DNA of 64,000 nt, from assembly GCF_000299035.1 (NCBI RefSeq), contig NZ_AKCS01000018.1, positions 1-64,000 on the forward strand. Direction: 5' to 3'. Each line of letters begins with the position of its first letter. Position 1 is the first letter of the stretch. The stretch is from Bacillus bingmayongensis (lineage in GTDB: Bacteria; Bacillota; Bacilli; Bacillales; Bacillaceae_G). Below the pieces are notes generated by a model, which was not told where the DNA came from, made no database searches, and saw nothing but the letters and a program-made list of their open reading frames with translations. A program made the translations under genes and the position numbers. Shown here piece after piece: positions 1-8,983 of this stretch.

Positions 1-93
1 GAGCGTTTACGTATGGAAAATGCATATTTAAAAAAGTTGAACGCCTTAGTTCAAGAGGAGAGAAAATCTCAGAACGTCAAAAAGCGCAAGTAA
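1..93 (+). CDS. IS3-family transposase OrfA, C-terminal fragment (cut by window edge)
   Basis: The last 30 codons of OrfA are visible and end at TAA 91-93. The residues ([16 protein letters not shown]) form the leucine-zipper-like coiled coil that follows the helix-turn-helix in IS3-family OrfA. OrfA binds the terminal repeats and provides the N-terminus of the OrfAB transposase after frameshifting. The start lies outside the window, so completeness is unknown. Confidence 0.75.
   Translation, partial: ERLRMENAYLKKLNALVQEERKSQNVKKRK
30..36 (+). promoter_or_regulatory. Programmed -1 ribosomal frameshift site (A AAA AAG)
   Basis: The heptamer AAAAAAG lies in the orfA frame as A-AAA-AAG, the canonical -1 slippery motif of IS3 elements. 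Slipping back one base moves ribosomes into the orfB frame, which is open from at least position 6 to 932 and reads [18 protein letters not shown] into the OrfB body. That the OrfAB fusion is the active transposase is family knowledge; the motif and frames are seen directly. Confidence 0.7.
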
Positions 94-131
94 TTTATGA
101 ATTAAGGCATGTTTTTAAGGTAAGTCACTTA

Positions 132-932
132 GTGAAAATAGCTGAGATTGCGCGTAGTACGTATTACTACTGGGTGAAACAATTTACTCGCCCTGACAAA
201 TACAAAGAAGTAAAAGAAATCATTAAACAGATTTTCGATGAACATAAAGGAAGATATGGGTATCGACGCATCACGTTAGAATTAAAAAATCGAAGTTACT
301 CAATCAATCATAAAACGGTACGTCGATTAATGGTTGAGCTAGGTTTAAAATGTCTTGTCCGCATGAAGAAGTATCGTTCTTATCGTGGAAATGTTGGAAG
401 AATTTCTCCAAATGTTCTTCAGCGTGATTTTAAGGCTTCTAAGCCTAATGAGAAATGGGTTACGGATGTGACAGAATTCCATTTATTCGGGAAGAAGCTC
501 TATTTATCGCCAGTTTTAGATCTCTTTAATGGTGAAATCATTGCTTATAATATAGAAACACGACCTGTATTTCCACTCGTTACAAAGATGTTAGATCAAG
601 CGTTTGAGCGTTTAAACGAAGGTGATTCCCCTATACTCCATTCGGATCAAGGGTGGCAATATCAAATGGCTCGATACCAGCACTTACTTAAAGAACATCA
701 AATTACACAGAGTATGTCCCGTAAAGGAAACTGTTTAGATAACGCAGTCATTGAAAATTTCTTTGGCTTATTAAAATCTGAATTACTTTATCTACAAGAG
801 TTTGAAAGTATGGAACATTTTACTTTGGAATTAGAAAAATATATTTACTATTACAATCACAAACGTATTAAGACAAAACTAAAAGGATTGAGCCCTGTGG
901 AATACAGAATCCAATCCTTATTAGCTGCTTAG
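132..932 (+). CDS. IS3-family transposase OrfB (integrase core)
   Basis: OrfB is the DDE transposase catalytic subunit that cuts and joins the IS ends. The protein has an HTH_21-like N-terminal part (about residues 20-75) followed by an rve integrase core. The catalytic aspartates are in WVTDVTEF and LHSDQGWQY, and the glutamate is in [14 protein letters not shown]. The C-terminal KGLSPVEYR segment is also typical. The GTG at 132 is only the first convenient start: the frame is open upstream, and natural expression is most likely as an OrfAB fusion through the slippery site at 30-36. No disabling mutation is seen. Confidence 0.9.
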   Translation: MKIAEIARSTYYYWVKQFTRPDKYKEVKEIIKQIFDEHKGRYGYRRITLELKNRSYSINHKTVRRLMVELGLKCLVRMKKYRSYRGNVGRISPNVLQRDFKASKPNEKWVTDVTEFHLFGKKLYLSPVLDLFNGEIIAYNIETRPVFPLVTKMLDQAFERLNEGDSPILHSDQGWQYQMARYQHLLKEHQITQSMSRKGNCLDNAVIENFFGLLKSELLYLQEFESMEHFTLELEKYIYYYNHKRIKTKLKGLSPVEYRIQSLLAA

Positions 933-939
933 AATATTT

Positions 940-963
940 GTCTAACTTTTTGGGTTCACTTCA
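940..963 (+). repeat. Right terminal inverted repeat of the IS3-family element
   Basis: The stretch begins GTCTAACTTTTTGGG and ends TTCA just after the orfB stop, resembling right ends of IS150-group elements (family knowledge). The matching left repeat is outside the window, so the boundary is inferred from similarity and from the terminal CA dinucleotide. Confidence 0.55.
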
Positions 964-1035
964 TTACAAGTGGTACGTTTTCTTTTATATTTCAAAATCC
1001 CTTTAAAAGTAAGATGCGAACCTCTCTACTTCACT

Positions 1036-2343
1036 TTATTTTTTAAAGAATAACTTTTGGCAATAAAATAACAGCATATAAGCCCCTAAGCTTTGTAAAA
1101 TAAAAACGCTTGGTATAACTAAGCCACCAGATACAATATCTTTATCCAAAAACCTCATAACAATATATCCTGCTATAAGTAACAATAACAACATATACCC
1201 TTCGCTCTTTTGCTTTTGAATAAGAAAATGTAATAAGGCGATTGCCATAAATAAAGTAACAACTAGATAGATAAGCTTTTCACTTTTTAACAGTATCCCA
1301 TTCATTCCTTCTGATGATAGTTGATCTATACTTGGTTTAAGAGAAGCTAACCGTTCTACTTCTAGTTCTTTTAATGTTTGATTCATACTCTCTTTCATAC
1401 TTTGTGCCTGAGCCGTTTCTTGTTTATTTCGTTGTTCTCCGATTAAAATTGACTGCACATACGCATGATTAGAAATTGTATACTGTTTCATTCCCATCGC
1501 TTGAACCCCATAATTCATACCAAAATGGGTGGCGTAAAACACAGCAACAATTCCAATCATTTTCAACAAGACATTTTGTTTGTCTGCACTTTGAAATACT
1601 TCCACTAGTGACACATATACAAGTACCAAAATAATGATGAATATTCCTACTGGATAAATGATATTACTAAGAGCAAGTAATATCGCTGCACATGCCCACA
1701 TGTAAGAGTGACTTAATCCCTTATGGAGCAATATATAACAGGCGAAGTAAAATAAAAATATAGAGAATAGTTCCCCTGTTAATACTAGGCAAGAAAGAAT
1801 ATTTGGCAAGTATAGTGCATAAAATATTGCCGCAATGCGACCACATTCTTCTTGGAATAAAATTGTCGCAATTCGATAAATGAAAAACACGATTCCTGCA
1901 CAATATAAAATATTACATAGTTGTAAAACAAATGTAGCATCACCAAACATCCGAATCAAAAATGACTCATATATAACGAAAGGTAATTGCCCCACAATAT
2001 TTATGTTACCACTGTTTCCTAATGCAACCTGTTTTGCAGTTTCATACATAGCTCTCGTATCACCGATCACTGAGGCATCTAAAAAAAGAACTGCTCCTAT
2101 TCTGACAAGTAACGTCATACTCATCAAAAAAATGAGAAATTGTTTATCTGTAAATCGATATTGCAAAATAGATGAAAGAAGTAAAAGAAGTATAACGAAA
2201 ATAAATAATACAATCGTTAAACTCGTAGAGCTTCCACCAAAAAATTGCTTACTTCCCTCGAAAGCGTTCCAGCAAGAGTAAGCAAAAAAGAAAAACATAA
2301 TTCCAACAATTATTTTACTAAATCCTGTTTGTATGTGATTCAT
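1036..2343 (-). CDS. GT-C-like polytopic membrane protein (glycosyltransferase family 39-like)
   Basis: This 435-residue protein has about ten hydrophobic segments and resembles GT-C-fold, polyprenyl-phosphate-sugar-dependent transferases (PMT/ArnT-like). An acidic loop after the second helix (SVIGDTRAMYETA) sits where such enzymes keep their catalytic Asp. It is a clear paralog of the 490-residue protein at 12429-13901, with matching segments NILYCAG/NVLYCTG and PSVFILQSLG/PSFTIIQSYG. It is shorter, and its last loop has LDKDIVSGG where the paralog has EIQARYRYF. The ATG at 2343 follows a GAGGTG Shine-Dalgarno. It ends 72 bases from the IS end. Substrate unknown. Confidence 0.65.
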   Translation of the reverse strand: MNHIQTGFSKIIVGIMFFFFAYSCWNAFEGSKQFFGGSSTSLTIVLFIFVILLLLLSSILQYRFTDKQFLIFLMSMTLLVRIGAVLFLDASVIGDTRAMYETAKQVALGNSGNINIVGQLPFVIYESFLIRMFGDATFVLQLCNILYCAGIVFFIYRIATILFQEECGRIAAIFYALYLPNILSCLVLTGELFSIFLFYFACYILLHKGLSHSYMWACAAILLALSNIIYPVGIFIIILVLVYVSLVEVFQSADKQNVLLKMIGIVAVFYATHFGMNYGVQAMGMKQYTISNHAYVQSILIGEQRNKQETAQAQSMKESMNQTLKELEVERLASLKPSIDQLSSEGMNGILLKSEKLIYLVVTLFMAIALLHFLIQKQKSEGYMLLLLLIAGYIVMRFLDKDIVSGGLVIPSVFILQSLGAYMLLFYCQKLFFKK

Positions 2344-2654
2344 ATGTACATTGCACCTCTATTTCCATTCATAACACAACGATTCTACCACGAATAGATA
2401 CATGGCTGTTAGAAAATTTGTATGGCAAAAGTGTAGTAGCCACCTTTCACTTGCAATGTAAGCGAAACCTCTTTTACACTACAATCTATACAAAACAAAG
2501 TTTCTTTCAGTTACACGCATAGAAATACAACATTATTTTATATTTGATAAAACAAATTCCTTATCTAATCTCAATCACCTAGCTAACGAATGAGATTTTA
2601 TACAATACACACTACATGCCGCCCTGATTGAAAACATAAATAGGAGTAGATTAT
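2344..2654. other. Divergent intergenic region, promoters presumed
   Basis: This 311-base AT-rich gap separates two divergent genes. I see the GAGGTG Shine-Dalgarno of the minus-strand gene near 2355 and a TAGGAG site at 2641-2646 for the thioesterase. Promoters for both genes must lie here, but no box is distinctive enough to place. No small gene or RNA motif was recognised. Confidence 0.4.
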
Positions 2655-3170
2655 ATGAATAAAAAATTTATGAGAGAATCAAAAGCAATTAAAACAACAC
2701 GTGTTTTCCCAAATGATTTGAACAATCACCAAACATTATTTGGCGGAAAATTATTAGCGGAAATTGACAGCATTGCATCTATTGCAGCAGCAAGGCATAG
2801 CCGTAAACATTGTGTTACAGCCTCAATTGATTCCGTTGACTTTTTAACGCCAATCCACCAAACTGATTCCGTTTGCTATGAGGCATTCGTTTGCTATACT
2901 GGGAAATCCTCTATGGAAGTGTTCGTAAAAGTCGTTGCAGAAAATCTATTATCTGGGGAACGCCGCATTGCTGCAACTTGCTTTATTACATTCGTAGCGA
3001 TCAAAGATGGTAAACCTTCTTCCGTACCACAAGTGATACCTGAAACAGAGGAAGAACATTGGCTATATGAAACAGGATTAGAACGTGCTGAAAGTCGAAA
3101 AAAAGGGCGTTTAAAAAGCAAAGAAATGGCCGAAGTATTAACCTTAAATAAACCTTGGAATATTCAATAA
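2655..3170 (+). CDS. Acyl-CoA thioesterase, hotdog fold (YkhA-like)
   Basis: Predicted cytosolic acyl-CoA hydrolase of the YkhA/BACH/YciA type. The single hotdog domain covers about residues 15-135. It starts with the NHQTLFGGKLLAEID motif, in which N, G and D residues contribute to the active site and CoA binding, and continues with a conserved SIDSVDF strand. The basic C-terminal tail (ESRKKGRLKSKEMAE) is also typical. At 171 residues the length is normal. The ATG at 2655 has TAGGAG eight bases upstream. The gene is monocistronic, with a strong terminator directly after it. Physiological acyl chain length cannot be read from sequence. Confidence 0.85.
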   Translation: MNKKFMRESKAIKTTRVFPNDLNNHQTLFGGKLLAEIDSIASIAAARHSRKHCVTASIDSVDFLTPIHQTDSVCYEAFVCYTGKSSMEVFVKVVAENLLSGERRIAATCFITFVAIKDGKPSSVPQVIPETEEEHWLYETGLERAESRKKGRLKSKEMAEVLTLNKPWNIQ

Positions 3171-3177
3171 ATACCTT

Positions 3178-3218
3178 ACCTTCCTTTTTTAAATACAAAT
3201 AAAAAAGGAAGGTTTTTT
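3178..3218 (+). terminator. Rho-independent terminator of the thioesterase gene
   Basis: A 13-bp stem (ACCTTCCTTTTTT with its complement) and a ten-base loop are followed by a T tract. Confidence 0.9.
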
Positions 3219-3391
3219 ATAATAAAACATATACTTTCTAGTATTTTAAAGCGTATTATACAAAAAACAGAGAGTTGCTTTACAAAGTTTATATGCGGTA
3301 AACTTATACAGATGTTCTTGTAATCTTCTTCCTTTAAAAAAGGCTTATATATATGATGCAAAACATAAAAAACTAGAGGAGATAAAATTCT

Positions 3392-4372
3392 ATGATAGAA
3401 CAAAAACACCTCGTTTCAGTTGTTATCCCGCTGTATAATGCGGAAAAATATATTGAAGAAACGATGCAATCAATATTAGATCAAACATATAAAAACATTG
3501 AAATTGTAGTTGTAGATGATGGAAGTAAAGATCAATCACCTGCTATTGTAAAAGAATTTCAGCAAAAATATCCTGAGCAAGTGAGATATGTTCATCAGAA
3601 CAATCAAGGCGTATCTGTTGCTCGTAACACAGGAATTGAACACGCTAATGGTGAGTATGTTGCTTTTCTTGATAGCGATGACCTATGGCATCCAAGTAAA
3701 ATAGAAAAACAAGTGGAAAGTATGCATAGGAACAGCATGGATGCTTGTTATTGTGGATATATGAACTTCTATGAAGAAACAGGTGAGAAAGTAGAGCATG
3801 TAACAAACTTCATCAAGGGGGATATGACAAAAGCCTTCTTAACACATCAAGTTGTTGCTCAAACGAGTACATGGATTTTTAAACGTTCTATTGTCATGGA
3901 TCACGATATCCGCTTTACACCTGGCTGCAGCTGGGGAGAAGATTTAGAGTTTCTCTTTAAACTGATGAGTGTTACAAACGTGTGCTACGTCGATGAATAT
4001 TTAACATATTATCGAATTTTATCTGAAGGAAATCTTTCTTCTAAATATAAAGATTATGAATTAAAAACAACAAAAGAGTTAGAGGTATTCAATCGGATGA
4101 AAGACTGGGTTCATCAAAAATCTCAAGATTTGATAACAAAGGATTCTCAAGAACTTATTCAAATCTTAGAGACATACCTATTCCCATATACAGTTATTAA
4201 TAATGCCTGTATCTATATTAAAGAGAACTCAAAATTAGAAAAATCACAAATTAACTTGATTAAGAAAGATTTAAAGAAGTATTGCCGCAAAATTTATTCT
4301 AAAAACGGAAAACGAAGTAAAAAACTATATGCAATGCTTTGGTTCGTACGAATCAAATTCATGTTTTCTTAA
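3392..4372 (+). CDS. Glycosyltransferase family 2 (GT-A fold)
   Basis: Inverting GT2 enzyme of 326 residues with no membrane segment, so probably cytosolic or peripheral. The nucleotide-sugar binding N-terminus reads SVVIPLYNAEKYIEET. Asp residues in VVVDDGSKD and the metal-binding DSDD motif at about residue 92 follow, and a WGEDLEF motif near residue 190 is the likely catalytic-base region. The C-terminal 100 residues are lysine-rich and could contact membrane lipids. The start ATG has AGAGGAG just upstream. The next gene is a flippase only 90 bases downstream with no terminator between, so the two probably form one operon for a cell-surface glycan. Acceptor unknown. Confidence 0.85.
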   Translation: MIEQKHLVSVVIPLYNAEKYIEETMQSILDQTYKNIEIVVVDDGSKDQSPAIVKEFQQKYPEQVRYVHQNNQGVSVARNTGIEHANGEYVAFLDSDDLWHPSKIEKQVESMHRNSMDACYCGYMNFYEETGEKVEHVTNFIKGDMTKAFLTHQVVAQTSTWIFKRSIVMDHDIRFTPGCSWGEDLEFLFKLMSVTNVCYVDEYLTYYRILSEGNLSSKYKDYELKTTKELEVFNRMKDWVHQKSQDLITKDSQELIQILETYLFPYTVINNACIYIKENSKLEKSQINLIKKDLKKYCRKIYSKNGKRSKKLYAMLWFVRIKFMFS

Positions 4373-4462
4373 ATAAAAATATGATTCTAAACATTCTTTT
4401 GTAAATAAATCATTGTTACAAATAGGACAAATTCAGTCCTGAAGAATAGAAAGGTATTTTCA

Positions 4463-5884
4463 ATGAAAACAAATAAAATCCTTAAAAACGCATCCTATCT
4501 CTTTGTAGGAAATATTATTGTTCGTTTTGTACTCGCTATTGCTACAATTCTCTTTGCGAGATATGTTTCGCCAACAGATTATGGTATGTTTACAACCGCA
4601 TTAGCTGTTTCAGCTGTTATCTGTTATTTTACAGACGCAGGTTTAACACATACCTTTATGCGCGAAGGAACGAAACAAGGTGCTAATATTAGTGAACTCA
4701 TAAGTAGTTATTTACGTGTTCGCTTAGTTTTAGCCGTTGTCATTTCTATTCTCTTTGCCATTTTCGCACAGTTTTTCTATGACAATGCTTACTTACGCGC
4801 GATGGTATATTTAATTGTATTGCCAACAATGTTCGGGGCAACCTTACAAGGTGTAGGAATGGCCTATTTCCAAGTAACAGAACGTATGCAATTCACTGCT
4901 ATCATCTCTGTATTACAAGGTCTAACAGCAGCAGTTGCACTTTTACTAGGAATGTCTTTTAAGTGGTCGCTTATGATGGTTGCAGCAATGTACGGGGTAT
5001 CAAGCCTTGTAACAGGACTGATCGCATTTATAATGGTAATCCGCTATACAACCATTCATAAAGGTTGGGATAGAAAAATTTTAGATCAGCTGCTTGTTTT
5101 CACAATCAATGGAATCATCATTATGTTACTGCCACAGCTAGGTCCAATCATATTAGAGAAGGTTTCGACATTAAAGCAAGTCGGATTCTTTGGAGCTGCA
5201 TCGAAAATCCCAGCAGTACTTTATCAAATACCTGGTGTAATTGCGGCTGCCTTTTATCCAAAACTATTCGCTTTTGGAAATGAAAAAAATATTGATGAGC
5301 ATAGAAAATTATCACATTTTGAATTAAAACTTATGTCTTTTTTAGGAATGGGAATTTCTATTCCGTTTATCGCTGACCCAAGTTTTTGGATTGTTAGTCT
5401 ACTAGGAGAAAAATATGCACCAGCAGGTAATGCGCTTGCTATTTTAGCATTTATGGTTATTTTGCAATCCATTAACTATCCACTTGCTGACAATTTAACA
5501 ACAATTGGACAGCAGTGGAAACGTACGACAACAATGGCAATTGGTTTAGCAGTTGCCGTAATCAGTTATATCGTATTAGGTAGCAAATTCGGAATGATGG
5601 GTGCTGCTGCCGCAGCTATCCTAACAGAAGTTACTTTATTATTAGGATTTACTTTATTTGTTCATAAAGGATTCCAACTATTATTTAAAGGGATTATATT
5701 TAATACCCTAGCATTTGCAATTAGTTACGGTTTATATCGCGTTATATTAATTAATTTACCACCACTCGTTGCATTAACGCTTACTGGTATACTGTACGGT
5801 ATCATTGGTCTCGCAATTGACCCACAAATACGTGGTTTAATTTTAGGGTTTGTAAATAAAAAATTAGCTCGTAAAGAAGCGTAA
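4463..5884 (+). CDS. Polysaccharide flippase, MOP/Wzx-like (RfbX family)
   Basis: This 473-residue protein has about 14 hydrophobic segments. It begins with the typical MKTNKILKNASYLFVGN amphipathic start followed by YVSPTDYGMFTTALA, the signature region of polysaccharide_synt/MATE-related lipid-linked oligosaccharide flippases. It would move an undecaprenyl-linked glycan across the cytoplasmic membrane. The ATG at 4463 follows AGAAAGG. It lies downstream of a GT2 gene and upstream of a YfhO-family gene, and a strong terminator closes the two-gene unit. The exact cargo is not visible. Confidence 0.85.
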   Translation: MKTNKILKNASYLFVGNIIVRFVLAIATILFARYVSPTDYGMFTTALAVSAVICYFTDAGLTHTFMREGTKQGANISELISSYLRVRLVLAVVISILFAIFAQFFYDNAYLRAMVYLIVLPTMFGATLQGVGMAYFQVTERMQFTAIISVLQGLTAAVALLLGMSFKWSLMMVAAMYGVSSLVTGLIAFIMVIRYTTIHKGWDRKILDQLLVFTINGIIIMLLPQLGPIILEKVSTLKQVGFFGAASKIPAVLYQIPGVIAAAFYPKLFAFGNEKNIDEHRKLSHFELKLMSFLGMGISIPFIADPSFWIVSLLGEKYAPAGNALAILAFMVILQSINYPLADNLTTIGQQWKRTTTMAIGLAVAVISYIVLGSKFGMMGAAAAAILTEVTLLLGFTLFVHKGFQLLFKGIIFNTLAFAISYGLYRVILINLPPLVALTLTGILYGIIGLAIDPQIRGLILGFVNKKLARKEA

Positions 5885-5899
5885 CATACTTGGTTAGAC

Positions 5900-5941
5900 A
5901 AAAAAGATCAAAATATCTCCTTAATATTTTGATCTTTTTTT
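5900..5941 (+). terminator. Rho-independent terminator after the GT2-flippase unit
   Basis: A 17-bp stem (AAAAAAGATCAAAATAT and complement) with a seven-base loop ends in a run of T. Confidence 0.9.
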
Positions 5942-6105
5942 ACTTTACTCCAAGCCTTTATATGATGCTGAGTGTGTACTCCCATGCCAAATTGACTTGT
6001 TTTCCCAGAATGATATACTGTAGATTGGGCAATACTGTTAATTTCATATGATTTAATAATACATATAACAGCTATTGTTTGCTTTATGTTGATATAGTTG
6101 TTATA

Positions 6106-6140
6106 GCACTACAGTACTATTATTTTTTCAACTGTAGTGC
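6106..6140 (+). other. Inverted repeat in the leader of the YfhO-family gene
   Basis: GCACTACAGT at 6106-6115 pairs perfectly with ACTGTAGTGC at 6131-6140, 51 bases upstream of the start codon. There is no T tract after it. It could be an operator or a leader hairpin. The rest of the 250-base gap shows nothing recognisable. Confidence 0.4.
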
Positions 6141-6191
6141 ACATAAAAGATACACTTTGAAAAAACACTACTTAGAAGGAGTTATTTTGTA

Positions 6192-8843
6192 ATGAATGTA
6201 GAACAGAATAATCGTAAATGGATTACAAAAAGCACTCTCATTGTAATTCCATTACTGATTGCATGTGCGTTTATTTTTCATTTCTTTTTTTTAGAATCAG
6301 ATAATGTTTTTTCCAGTACAGGAGATGCATTAACCCAATTTGGATTTTTCACATTTCTAATTCAACATGCTTTTAAAGATGGAAACCTATTTTGGTCTTT
6401 TAACTATGGATTAGGCGGAGATTTGTTCAAAGAATTTAGTTACTATTATAGTACAGCCCCATTCTTTTGGATCACATTATTACTTCCAAAACTAAACCTT
6501 GAGCAAATTTTTGATTTGAAATTATACATGAGTATTATAAAAAACTTTCTAGCAATGCTCTTTATGTATGTTTCTTTACGTTATCATAAAAAAACAGCCT
6601 TTTCTTCTTTTATTGCTTCCATTATATACGGTGGATGTATCACATTTATCCGTCATTCTTTATTATGGGATTTTATGGCGGATGCTATTGTTTTTCTACC
6701 TTTAGTAATATGGGGACTAGATAAATATATTATTGAAAAGAAAAAAGGACTCTTTTTATTTGCTACAGCTTGTATGTTAGCATCAAATTTTTATTTTGCA
6801 TTTATGATAAGTATCTTTATCTATATTTATGCTTTTTTCCAATATTTCGCTACACAACAAAATAAATCGATTAAATCCTTTGTAACATACTATATAAGAA
6901 TTGCTTTACTATACGCCTTATCCTTAGGATTAGCTGCTTTTTGCTTTATTCCTTCTGTAAATGGTGTATTAAGTGCGGATCGCTTATCGAAAAAGTTCCA
7001 TATTCCGCTATTCTTTGAAGATTCATTTTATAAAAATGTAGTAGAAAGTATCTTTTTCATTCATGATCCAGAATACCAATTAGCATTACCTGTATTCTTA
7101 CTTTTCCTAGGTTTTATGGGCTTATTCATTCGTGAAAAAACGATTTTTAATAAAGTATTATTTACAATATTTATGTTTATACTTTATCTACTTCCATATA
7201 CCTATTCTGTCTTTAATGGATTTTCAGCAATGCAATCAAGATGGTTTTTCTTATTCGTATTTGTAATTGCACAAGCTATTGCGTATATATTAGATTGGCT
7301 ACTTAGTCATAAAAGTAAATTCATCTATGTACTAACAACTATTGTACTTGCTAGTGGAACATTTATTTATGGATTTAATCACAAATTAAACGTAAATGGC
7401 AAAGCATTTACAAAAATTGATTATATTACAATGGGTGTCATTGTTGCTTCTATTATTATGCTGAGCATATGGCGATTTGTACCAAAAAAATTCATACAAT
7501 TTTTAATCGCTCTCAATATACTTTTTAATTTAGCAATTGTAAATTACGCCTATTCCGATAAATCGCTCGGTGAATATTTCGGACAAGCTAGAGTCACAAA
7601 AGAAACATTACATGCATCTGGTTATGATAATAAAGAAGAAATAGCTGCAATTCGTTATATACAAAATCAAGATAAAGATTTCTATCGAGTTATCAACCCA
7701 AATAGTGTTCACAATACGCCGTTTGTTCAAGAATATCATGGCACGAGCACTTACCAAAGTTTAGTTGATTTTTATGTCCATGACTTTATGAAAAACAAAT
7801 ACAATGTTATGCAAAAAACTGATACCCCTTCAATGTTCTTCCAATTAGATAACCGACTATTTCTAGAAAACATGCTAGGTGTTAAATATTATGTAATGGG
7901 CGCAGACGTAACTCCGGAAAATATCCCATATGATTATAAGTTACTAAAACAAGTGGGGACGCATAATATTTATGAAAATGAAAATGCATTGCCATTAGGA
8001 GTTGTATACGATTCCGCTATAAGTGAAGAAGAGTTTTCTAAATTAAACTTTGCACAAAGAGATCAATTACTATTAGATGCTGTAGTTGTTAATAATGCAA
8101 AAAATTATTCATTAGCTCATTTTGATACAAATAAACTGGATTCTAAATCATTACCTATTCATCATGATCAAATCAAATGGGAAAATATCGAAAAAAATGG
8201 CGATATACTAACTGTCCATGAAAACGGACGTATGATCGTACCTGTTGACTCTTCTAATGTTCTAGGTGACTATCTCGTTGAGCTGAAGATTAAAGATGTA
8301 AATAAAAATACTTTTACAGTCAATATCAATGGAAAATCTATGACAAAAGGTCATGAAGACGGTGCTTATTCCTATCCATTAGAACGATTTGTCTATAACT
8401 TAGGAAAAAATAACCACCCATCAGAATTAACTATTTCTATAGATCCAGGTGAGTATTCTCTTCAAGACTTACAAGTTAATGTTACCAACTATCAAAACAT
8501 GAAAGAAAAAGTAACAGCTTTAAAAGAGAATAGACTTCAAAATATTTATATAAAAAATAATTACCTAAAAGGTGATATAAATTCCAAAAAAGATGGATTA
8601 TTATATCTATCCGTACCATATGGTAAAGGATGGTCTGTAAAAGTAGATGGAAAAGAGGCAAGCTTTGTAAAGGCAAATTCTTCATTCATCGGTATTCCGA
8701 TTCAAAAAGGATCCCATACCATTGAAATGACTTATGTCACTCCATATTTCAAATTAGGTGTAATCATATCCATCACTTCATTAATCATCTGTATACTATT
8801 AATGGTTTTTGAAAAGAAACGCAGACAAAAAAGTTCTCAGTAA
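6192..8843 (+). CDS. YfhO-family membrane protein (lipoteichoic acid glycosylation type)
   Basis: Large polytopic protein of 883 residues. About 12-14 helices occupy residues 15-440, an extracellular region spans about 460-850, and a final helix (about 853-872) is followed by a basic tail. The organisation and the early acidic loop (SSTGDALTQFGFF) match the YfhO family (PF09586), a GT-C-like group. In B. subtilis YfhO is needed with the GT2 protein CsbB for GlcNAc decoration of lipoteichoic acid (family knowledge). The start follows AGAAGGAG. The neighbouring GT2 and flippase genes fit a surface-polymer modification role, but the sugar and acceptor here are inferred only by analogy. Confidence 0.8.
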   Translation: MNVEQNNRKWITKSTLIVIPLLIACAFIFHFFFLESDNVFSSTGDALTQFGFFTFLIQHAFKDGNLFWSFNYGLGGDLFKEFSYYYSTAPFFWITLLLPKLNLEQIFDLKLYMSIIKNFLAMLFMYVSLRYHKKTAFSSFIASIIYGGCITFIRHSLLWDFMADAIVFLPLVIWGLDKYIIEKKKGLFLFATACMLASNFYFAFMISIFIYIYAFFQYFATQQNKSIKSFVTYYIRIALLYALSLGLAAFCFIPSVNGVLSADRLSKKFHIPLFFEDSFYKNVVESIFFIHDPEYQLALPVFLLFLGFMGLFIREKTIFNKVLFTIFMFILYLLPYTYSVFNGFSAMQSRWFFLFVFVIAQAIAYILDWLLSHKSKFIYVLTTIVLASGTFIYGFNHKLNVNGKAFTKIDYITMGVIVASIIMLSIWRFVPKKFIQFLIALNILFNLAIVNYAYSDKSLGEYFGQARVTKETLHASGYDNKEEIAAIRYIQNQDKDFYRVINPNSVHNTPFVQEYHGTSTYQSLVDFYVHDFMKNKYNVMQKTDTPSMFFQLDNRLFLENMLGVKYYVMGADVTPENIPYDYKLLKQVGTHNIYENENALPLGVVYDSAISEEEFSKLNFAQRDQLLLDAVVVNNAKNYSLAHFDTNKLDSKSLPIHHDQIKWENIEKNGDILTVHENGRMIVPVDSSNVLGDYLVELKIKDVNKNTFTVNINGKSMTKGHEDGAYSYPLERFVYNLGKNNHPSELTISIDPGEYSLQDLQVNVTNYQNMKEKVTALKENRLQNIYIKNNYLKGDINSKKDGLLYLSVPYGKGWSVKVDGKEASFVKANSSFIGIPIQKGSHTIEMTYVTPYFKLGVIISITSLIICILLMVFEKKRRQKSSQ

Positions 8844-8869
8844 ACCTTTTTACTGATGCATATACGATA

Positions 8870-8912
8870 ATAAAAAGGTTATTTCCAAGATATAAGGAAG
8901 TAACCTTTTTTC
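8870..8912. terminator. Terminator between convergent yfhO-like and SDR genes
   Basis: AAAAAGGTTA-TTTCC pairs with GGAAG-TAACCTTTTT and is followed by T residues. The left arm can alternatively pair with AACCTTTTTA just after the stop codon (from 8842), so two mutually exclusive hairpins are possible. Confidence 0.8.
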
Positions 8913-8983
8913 ATTATTAATTGAACTAATTTTACATCAATATATCTTAATATTAACAATATTAATAGAAAACAATCAATAAC

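Larger units (their letters stand above)
1..963 (+). mobile_element. IS3-family insertion sequence, right part (left end outside window)
   Basis: This is the right-hand part of an IS3-family element of the IS150 type. Seen in order are the 3' end of orfA, a slippery heptamer, a full-length orfB with the DDE catalytic residues, and a terminal sequence ending in TTCA at 963 that resembles IS150-type right inverted repeats. The left end and the target duplication cannot be checked because the element starts before the window. Both reading frames are open through the overlap, so this copy looks intact in the part that is visible. Confidence 0.85.
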
